Both the position numbers and the translations under genes were made by a program. Below the pieces are notes generated by a model. The model was not told where the DNA came from. It saw only the letters and a list, made by a program, of their open reading frames with translations, and ran no database searches. Shown here one piece after another: positions 54,041-63,000 of a DNA stretch of 64,000 bases. This DNA is from an uncultured Granulosicoccus sp. GTDB taxonomy: Bacteria > Pseudomonadota > Gammaproteobacteria > Granulosicoccales > Granulosicoccaceae. The number at the start of each line of letters is the position of its first letter. Position 1 is the first letter of the stretch. The DNA is taken from contig CANLNQ010000016.1 in assembly GCA_947492525.1 (NCBI GenBank), forward strand, positions 99,314 through 163,313. The letters are read 5' to 3'.

Positions 54041-57000
54041 ATGAATCAGCCAAGCAAGCAGTACATCGATTTCAATGCGTCCGATCAGCAGCAGATCGCG
54101 GTTCAACCGCGTGGAGAACTGTTGCTCAGTGGCATTTCCTTCGATGATGTGGCTGTGGATATTATCGATACGGATGTGATTCTGACCAATCCGGAGAACG
54201 GCGAACGGCTGGTTCTGATGGGCCTGGCCATTTTCCTGTTCGATGACGAGGAGGTGCCACTGATCTCCTTCGATGGCGAACAGGTATCGCCAAACCTGCT
54301 GCTGTCCAAGGTGGGTGAAATCCAGAACCTGACCATGCAGGAATTCGTGGCAGTCACCAGCCTGCTGGAAGACAGCTTCAAGACCTCCGAGGAAGAGCAG
54401 GAGGAATCCGACGACGCGGAAGAGGCTGAGCAGACGCCGCCGGATGTACTCGCTGCCATCATGCAGGCCATCGTTTCCATGAACGAGGCCCAGCAGGCGG
54501 CATCGCCCAACGTGGAAGTGGCCAGCGATGAGGGCAAGTACGATCGCAAGGCGGTCGACGAGGAAGGTGACACCTTCCTGGAGAATGCCAAGACCGCAAG
54601 CTCGGATTCGTCAGCGTCGGCTTCTTCCTCCAGTGAAGCGCCGGATGTGCCGGAAGCCGAGATACTGTTCGATCTGTCATTGCTGCAGACGAGTCGTGTC
54701 GAAGACATCGAATCTGTGGAAGGCGTGGATACCCGCAAGGTGCTCGGTGGTGGCGGTTCGGAGGAATCGGCTTTCAACCCGGCCAATGAAGCGCAATTCT
54801 CTACCGAGGTGCTCAACTATGGCACCGTGACGGATGATCTGATCATCTTCACGGACAATCCGGCCTATTTCGACGCGAATACCATGACACGCGTCATCGA
54901 GATCAACCCGACCTTTCCGGCAGGCTTTCAGGTAACCGAAGTCAGTCTGTCGGGTTTCCCCAGCGGCTTCGACATCGAAAATGCCAGCAAGGTGGGGGAC
55001 TCGTGGATCATTGAAAACCCTCAGCCCAATGAGCAGGGCGTCCTGAGTTTCAATCTCATCTACAGCGTACCGTCCGATGAGCGTTTCAGTGTTGATTTCT
55101 CCGTCACGTCGGAATTTCAGGTCGGTACCCTGGACTCAGAGGGTCTGGAACTGGCCGTGCCGTCCGAAACGATTCTGACATCCGGGGACAGTCGCGAATT
55201 CGAAGTCAAGGATGTTCTCAGTGCCAACGATCTGAATTACACCAACAGTGCCGGAGAGGAGGTCTGGGTGCTGGCCAACAGCCCCAATCCGAACCGTGTG
55301 TTCTCAGGTTTCGGAGACGACCAGATAAGCGGTTCCGTGGGCAGCGATTTCATCCAGGGCGGTGGCGGTGATGACCTCATCGATGGCGGTGCCGGCAACG
55401 ACACGCTCGATGGCGAGGCCGGTGACGATCATCTGCTGCACAGCGAGGGACTGGACCAGTTCATCGGCGGCTCGGGTGTCGATACGCTCGATTACAGTGA
55501 GCTCTCCACCGACGTACACGCCGATCTCTCCGTGCTGGTTGACGGCTTTTCCAACGTGACCGTGGATCCGCAGGGACCGGGTGTCGAGGTGGACCAGGTC
55601 AAGGAAGTCGAGAATATCGTCGCGGGCGCCGGCAATGATCAATTGACCGGGGACCGGGAAGACAATCGTCTGGACGGTGGTGATGGCGATGACATCCTGG
55701 TGGGTGGTGGCGGAAACGATGAACTGCTCGGCGGTGAGGGCGTGGATACCGCAGACTACAGTCAGTCAACGAGCGCCATCACGACAGATCTGTCGCAGGA
55801 TTTGGACAACGTGGTCGTGGATGAGTCGAATATCGATACGCTCAGTGGTATCGAGAGAGTGGTCGGCACGGATTTCGATGATGAAATGCGTGGAGGCGAT
55901 GCTGACGACACCTTCCTTGCCGGTGCCGGCAATGATCGACTCGCCGGAGGCGGAGGTAGCGATACCCTCGATGGTGGAGACGGCGAGCGCGATGTGGCTG
56001 ATTTCGGTGGCATCGATGAAGGGGTCAGGGTTGATCTGGGAGGCGCCACTGATGCCGACGGATACGTATCCGCCATTCACGGCGACAATGCGGATCGATT
56101 ACGCAATATCGAGGATCTGGAAGGATCCGCGCACGATGATGAGCTGAGAGGGAACGAGCTCGAGCAGTTCATCTCGGGTGCTGCGGGTGATGATGTCATC
56201 GACGGTGCCGGTGGTGATGATGTGCTCGATGGTGGCGAGGGCCAGGATACAGTGTCCGGTGGTGCCGGGGCGGATACCTTTCAGCACAGCGATGGCGGCG
56301 ATCGACTCGATGGAGGTGCTGATACGGACACGCTGGACTTCAGTCGCACCGAGTATGTCAGCCAGGTTGATGCCGTACTGGATGGTGATCGTGATTCTCT
56401 CGTCAGTGTGACTGGAGGAGACGATCTGCTTGTACGCAATATCGAGAACATCATTGGCACACGAGGTGATGATCGTCTGCAGGGCGATGCCGGCGACAAT
56501 GTCCTGCAGGGTGGCGAAGGGGATGATGAGCTCATCGGGGCCGCGGGCAACGATGCACTTGTCGGTGGTGAAGGACGTGATAGTGCGGACTACTCGGTTG
56601 CAACCGTCGGTGTCAATATCGACTTGTCTGCCGGAGAGGTCAGCAATGATGGTTTCGGTGGTCGGGATACCATTGACGGCATCGAAGATCTTGCGGGAAG
56701 CCGCTTCGCCGATACCTTGTCCGGAGATGCGCAGGACAATGTGCTCAAGGGTGGCGACGGCGATGACATTCTGATCGGCCGAGCCGGAAACGATCTGCTT
56801 TCCGGTGGCGAGGGAATGGACACCGCCAGTTACGAGTTTTCCCGCTCGGCGGTGTCCGTGGACTTGGCTGCTGACGCACCGACACAGGATGGAGAAGGTG
56901 GTCAGGACACCTTCGACAGTATCGAATCCGCAACGGGCTCCGCTTTCAACGATACCTTGCAGGGTGACGCTGGGGCCAACACCTTATCCGGTCTTGCCGG

Positions 57001-60000
57001 TGACGATGTGCTGGATGGTCGCGAAGGCGACGACACACTTCTGGCAGGTGCCGGCGATGATTCGCTTGTCGCCAGTCTCGGCAGCGACAGCCACGATGGT
57101 GGTATCGGAGATGATGTCCTGGATTACTCGGGTCTGGCGGAGGCCGGGAATATCCAGGTCACGCTCTCGGGTAGCAGCTACGCGCAGGTCACCGTCAGCG
57201 GTGCCGACGACGATCAGGTCAGAAACGTGGAATCCATCATTGCCACATCGGGTGATGATGTGCTGGGTGGCGATGATCTGTCCAATGAACTCTACGGACT
57301 GGAAGGCGACGATGTCATCCGTGGCGGCGAAGGTTCTGACCAACTGTTCGGCGGTGAGGGCAACGACCAACTGCGCTTTGATGATCTGACGGCTGATGGT
57401 ATCTCACTGAGTCTGACCACCAGCACCGCCTCTTACGCCATTGATGGCAGTACCGACCGTTTCAGCGGATTCGAATCCTATGCAACGACCAATCAGGATG
57501 ACACCATCCTGACGTCCGATGGTGTGGATCTGGTGGAAGGCCTGGGAGGTGATGATTACTTTCAGAGCAGTCTGGGCAGCGATGAACTGGTGGGCGGCGA
57601 TGGACTGGATATCGTCGACTATTCGCAGCAGTCGGGTATCGATCATATCGAGGCAACGCTGGATGAAGGCAGAACCATCACGGTAACCGTGGTGGGTGGT
57701 GATGATGATCAGTTGACCACGGTTGAAGGTATTGTCGGTTCGGCGGGAGATGATGTTCTCACAGGGGATTCACTCGACAACGAGCTGGCTGGTTCTGCCG
57801 GGGATGATCTGCTCGATGGTGCCGCCGGTGATGATACCTTGCTGGGTGATTCCGGCAATGATCGTTTTCTGGGTGGCGAAGGTGACGACAATCATGTGGG
57901 TGGCTCCGGAACCGATGTCATCGACTACAGTGCCGCCCAGGGTGGCGTATCGGTTGATCTGTCGGAAAACACGGCAATCAACGACGGTTTTGGTGGCCAG
58001 GATACCATCACGGGTGTTGAAGACATCATCGGTACGGATGATCGGGATGTCATCAGTGGTGATGCTCGGGCCAACACACTGACCGGTTCTGCCGGTAACG
58101 ATGTCATTCGAGGCGGCAGTGGATCGGATGTTCTGGATGGCGGGGATGGCCTGCTGGACGAGGTTCATTTCGATGACCTTCTCAATTATGGCGTCACACT
58201 GGATCTGGAGGCGGGAACCGCGTTCTTTGCCGGTGATGTCAGTACGGATGTTCTGACAGGATTCGAGTTGTATTACATGACCAGTCAGGATGACGTGGTT
58301 CGTGGGTCGTCAGCCACGGATACGGTCTTCGGCTCTGCCGGTGACGATCTGTTCGTGGCCAGTGCCGGTCTGGATGTGCTCGATGGTGGTGGAGACAGCG
58401 ACAGTCTTGACTATTCGGGTCTGGCAGGGGCGACCTCCATCAGCGTCACACTGGATGGATCGCGTACCGTGGAGGTCGATGTCGCTGGCATCGGCATACA
58501 GAGCATCACGCGCGTGGAGAATGTGACAGGCACGCTGGGTGCTGACCTGCTGGGTGGTGATGCACTGTCCAATCAGCTTGTCGGCGGCGCTGGTGATGAC
58601 ATCATCTTCGGTGGTGCAGGTAGCGATGTGCTGGAAGGCGGCCTGGGCATGGATGAACTGCGCTTTGATGAGCTGGGCTCGGTTGGCATCACGCTGACCC
58701 TGGGTACCGGCATGGGCACTGCTGTCTACGCGGCGGACAACAGTACCGATACCTTTACCGGTTTCGAGCGGTATTTCACGACCAGACAGGACGATACCGT
58801 GCAGACATCCGACGCTGACGACAGCGTCTACACACTCGCGGGTGATGACCGGATCGATGCCAGCCACGGTGCGGATGTCATCGACGGTGGTCTGGGCGAA
58901 GACTCCCTGGATTATTCGGGTGTGAGCGGTGTTACCGGAATCGAGGTGGACCTCGATGGCTCCACGCCAGTACAGGTCGTGATCGCTGGTAGCGACAATG
59001 ACACCATCAGCAATATCGAGAATCTCACAGCGACCTCTGGAGCAGATCGCCTCAGTGGTGATGAACAGTCGAACAGTCTGCTGGGGCTCGCAGGTGCGGA
59101 CGTACTGGATGGTGGTGCTGGTGACGACGAACTGTCCGGCGGCGAGGGTGATGATCGGCTGACCGGTGGTGAAGGCAACGACCAGCTGTTCGGAGATCAG
59201 GGCGAGGATACGGTCAGCTATTCGGACGCCAGTGGTGGCGTATCGGTTGATCTGTCCACCGGCACCACGACCAATGACGGTTTTGGTGGCGAAGATGAAT
59301 TGCGCAGCATCGAGAATATCGAGGGCAGCGTGCATGCCGACATGCTGCGAGGAAACGGCAGTGATAACGACATCTCTGGCGACAGTGGTGATGACGTCGT
59401 CTATGGCGGCCTGGGCTCTGATGCGCTGTCTGGTGGTGCGCATGTATTCGGTGATGTCCTGCGGTTTGATGATCTGATCGGCGGTAGCCTCGAGCTGGAT
59501 CTCGGCCAGCAGAGAGCGGTGTTCACCGGCGATCTTTCCGTTGATACCTTCAGTGGGTTCGAGAAATACATCGGTACCCAGCAGGCGGACACTCTCACCG
59601 GCAGTGTACTGGACGATATTGTCAGCCTGGAAGGCGGAGATGACACACTGTATGCCTCCGCAGGTAGCGATACGCTTGATGGCGGAGATGGCAACGACAC
59701 GCTGGATTACTCCGGCCTGACGGGTATCGGTGGGGTCAGCACCATACTCAATGGTGAAAGCGCAAGTGTGGTTACCGTCGATGGTGGCGATGACGATACC
59801 ATTTCCAGTATCGAGAACCTGACTGGAAGTGCTGGGAACGATACGCTCGGTGGCGATTCCTCCGGCAATCGCCTGCTGGGTCTGGATGGGGACGACGAGT
59901 TCATTGCCAGTAGCGGTGCGGATGTCATGCGGGGTGGCGCAGGCACTGATACGGTGGATTACAGTGCGCTGAGCACTGCGGACTCCATATCCGTGCAATT

Positions 60001-63000
60001 GCAGGGCTCTGCAGAGACCACGGTAACCATTGATGGTGATGAGAATGACATCATCTCGGGTGTCGAGAACGTCATCGGAACCTCGGGCGACGACGCGCTG
60101 ACAGGTGATGAGGCTCAGAACCGTCTTGAAGGGCGGGCTGGTGATGATGTTCTGGACGGTGGTGATGGCGCCGATATCCTGCTGGGTGGTGATGGTGAGG
60201 ATCTGTTGATTGCCAGCAGTGGGGCAGATGTGGCGGATGGCGGCGCCGATCTGGATACGGTGGATTATTCGGGCCTGTCCTCAGGGCAGTCCATCGATGT
60301 GGCTCTGGCAGGATCGAGCGATGCCACGGTCAGTATCGCCAACGCAGAAGATCACACCATTCGCAACATCGAGAACGTCATTGCCACGGATGAATCAGAT
60401 CGGATCAGTGGCGATTCGCAGCAGAACCGCATAGAGGCGGGCGCAGGCGATGACCTGCTGGGTGCGTCGGGCAACAGCGACAGCCTGGATGGCGGCTCAG
60501 GGGCCGATACGGTGGACTATTCGTCGCTGGCGGGTATCCAGCGCATCAGCGTCATTCTCGATGGAGAGAACGACAGCACGGTGCAGGTCAGCGGTGGTGC
60601 CGATGACACGATCGTGCGGATCGAGAACGTGATCGCCACGGCGGGCAACGACTCTCTGACAGGCGACAGCGCCGACAATCATCTGCAGGGGCTGGCAGGC
60701 AACGATACGCTTGTGGGTGCGGCGGGTAACGATACACTCGATGGAGGTGCCGGGGATTCGGACACGGTGACCTATATCGATGCAGGACAAGGCGTGACGG
60801 TTGATCTGTCGACAGGTCTGGCCAGCGAAGATGGCTTTGGTAGTGTGGATACGCTGGTCGATATCGAGCAACTGGAGGGCTCGAATTTCGGTGACGAACT
60901 GACTTCGGGCAGCGGTACCGAGAGTATCAAGGCTGCCGCAGGCGATGACAATATCGTCCTGGGTCTGGGGGCAATCAGTATCGATGGCGGAGATGGGTCG
61001 GATACGGTGGATTATTCGGCATTGACGAGTGCCAATGCCATCAGTGTCGAGCTCGATGGCCAGAGTACGGTCACACTGAGCGTGGCTTCCGCCGATGATC
61101 AGACTCTCAAGGCGGTCGAGAACGTCATTGGCAGCCAGGGGGATGATGTACTCACCGGCGACAGCAATGCAAACAGGCTCGATGGCGGACTGGGTGACGA
61201 TACCCTGCAAGGCCGTGGTGGTGACGACACGCTGATCGGTGGTGAAGGCAACGACCGTGCGGACTATTCCCAGGCGGGAGGCTCGGTCGATGTGGACTTG
61301 TCATCGAACAGAGCGCTGGATGATGGCGACGGTGGTACGGATAATCTGTCCGGTATCGAAAACCTTTCAGGGTCTAACTTCGATGATGTGCTGACGGGTG
61401 ATGCCAACGACAATGATCTGCAGGGCGATGCTGGCGACGACACACTATCCGGCGGTGCCGGGGTTGATGTTCTGGACGGTGGCTCCGGCAACGATGTGGT
61501 GGATTATTCCTCGGCAGACGATAGCGTCTCACTTGATCTGTCGAGCAATGTCGCAAGCATTGATGGCGACGGTGCCAGTGATACCTTGCTGCGTATCGAG
61601 AACGTAGTGGGTTCTGCTCAGGACGACACACTGTTCGGCGATGACCGAGCCAATCAGATCAGTGGTGGCTCCGGAGATGATGTACTGCGCGGTTCGGGTG
61701 GTTTCGACATGCTCAGTGGTGGAGATGGGTCGGATACCGCCGATTATGCAGAAGCCGCCAACAAGGTTGTGGTCAATCTGACCACGCAAAGTGCCAGCAA
61801 TGACGGCGATGGCAGTTTCGATAGCCTGTCGGGGATCGAGAACGTACAGGGCTCTGTCAACAACGATGAACTGACCGGCAACGAGGACAGTAACAGACTT
61901 CATGGTGGGGCCGGAAACGACACGCTGATTGGTGCCGGTGGCAACGATACCCTGGATGGGGGTGACGGTGACTCGGACACTGCGGACTACAGCGACGCGA
62001 CCAATGGTATTGATGTCGATCTGCAGTCGGGGCTGGCGTTGTCTGACGGCTATCTGGCCAGTGACACCTTGATCGATATCGAGAACGTGGTGGGCTCTGA
62101 ACAGAGCGATGTGGTGGCTGGAAACGACAGTGTCAATCGCCTGCAAACCCTGGGCGGTGATGATGCCATCACGGCCTCGGCCGGTAGCGACACGATCGAC
62201 GGCGGTGCGGGATCCGATACCCTGGATTACTCGGGTCTGAGTGGCATCAATGGCATCAGCGCGTCGCTCAATGGTGCCAGCACCACGGTCGTGAGCGTGG
62301 ATGGTGGCGATGACGACATCATCTCCAATATCGAGCACCTGGTGGGCAGTACCGGGGACGATACCCTCGGCGGGGATGTGTCCGTCAATCGTCTGCAAGG
62401 CCTGGATGGGGATGATCGTTTCATCGCCAGCGCGGGGGCCGATGAAGTGTCCGGTGGTGCCGGTTCCGATACGCTGGACTACAGCAGTCTGGCCGCGGCC
62501 AGTGCGGTATCCGTCGTTCTACAGGGATCGAACGTCACGACCGTGACGGTTACAGGAAGCGACAACGATTCGATTTCGCAGATCGAGAACGTGGTGGGTA
62601 CCTCGGGAAATGACACCCTGACTGGTGATGATGAAGAGAATCGCCTCGAGGGCCGTGCCGGTAATGACACCCTGGACGGTGGCGCCGGTGCAGACACGCT
62701 GCTCGGTGGCGATGGCACCGATCTGCTGATTGCCAGCGAAGGCGCCGACACCTCCGACGGCGGGGCCGGTGTGGATACGATGGACTATTCGGGGCTCGCC
62801 TCGGGTGAGTCGATCGATGTGACGCTGGCAGGATCAAGTGATGCCACGGTGACCATCACCAACGGTGATGATGAGACGATCCGCAATATCGAGAACATCA
62901 TTGCTACCGGCGAATCGGATCGTGTAACCGGAGATGCGGAAGACAACCGCATCGAGGCTGGGGATGGTGATGACACATTGGGTGCTTCGGCCGGCAGCGA

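Noticed and set aside
58310..59998. Minus-strand open frame of 562 codons in the RTX-like gene
   Set aside because: The repetitive Asp/Gly codons of the plus-strand gene keep the antisense frame open. The translated product is a mirror of the repeats with no independent domain.
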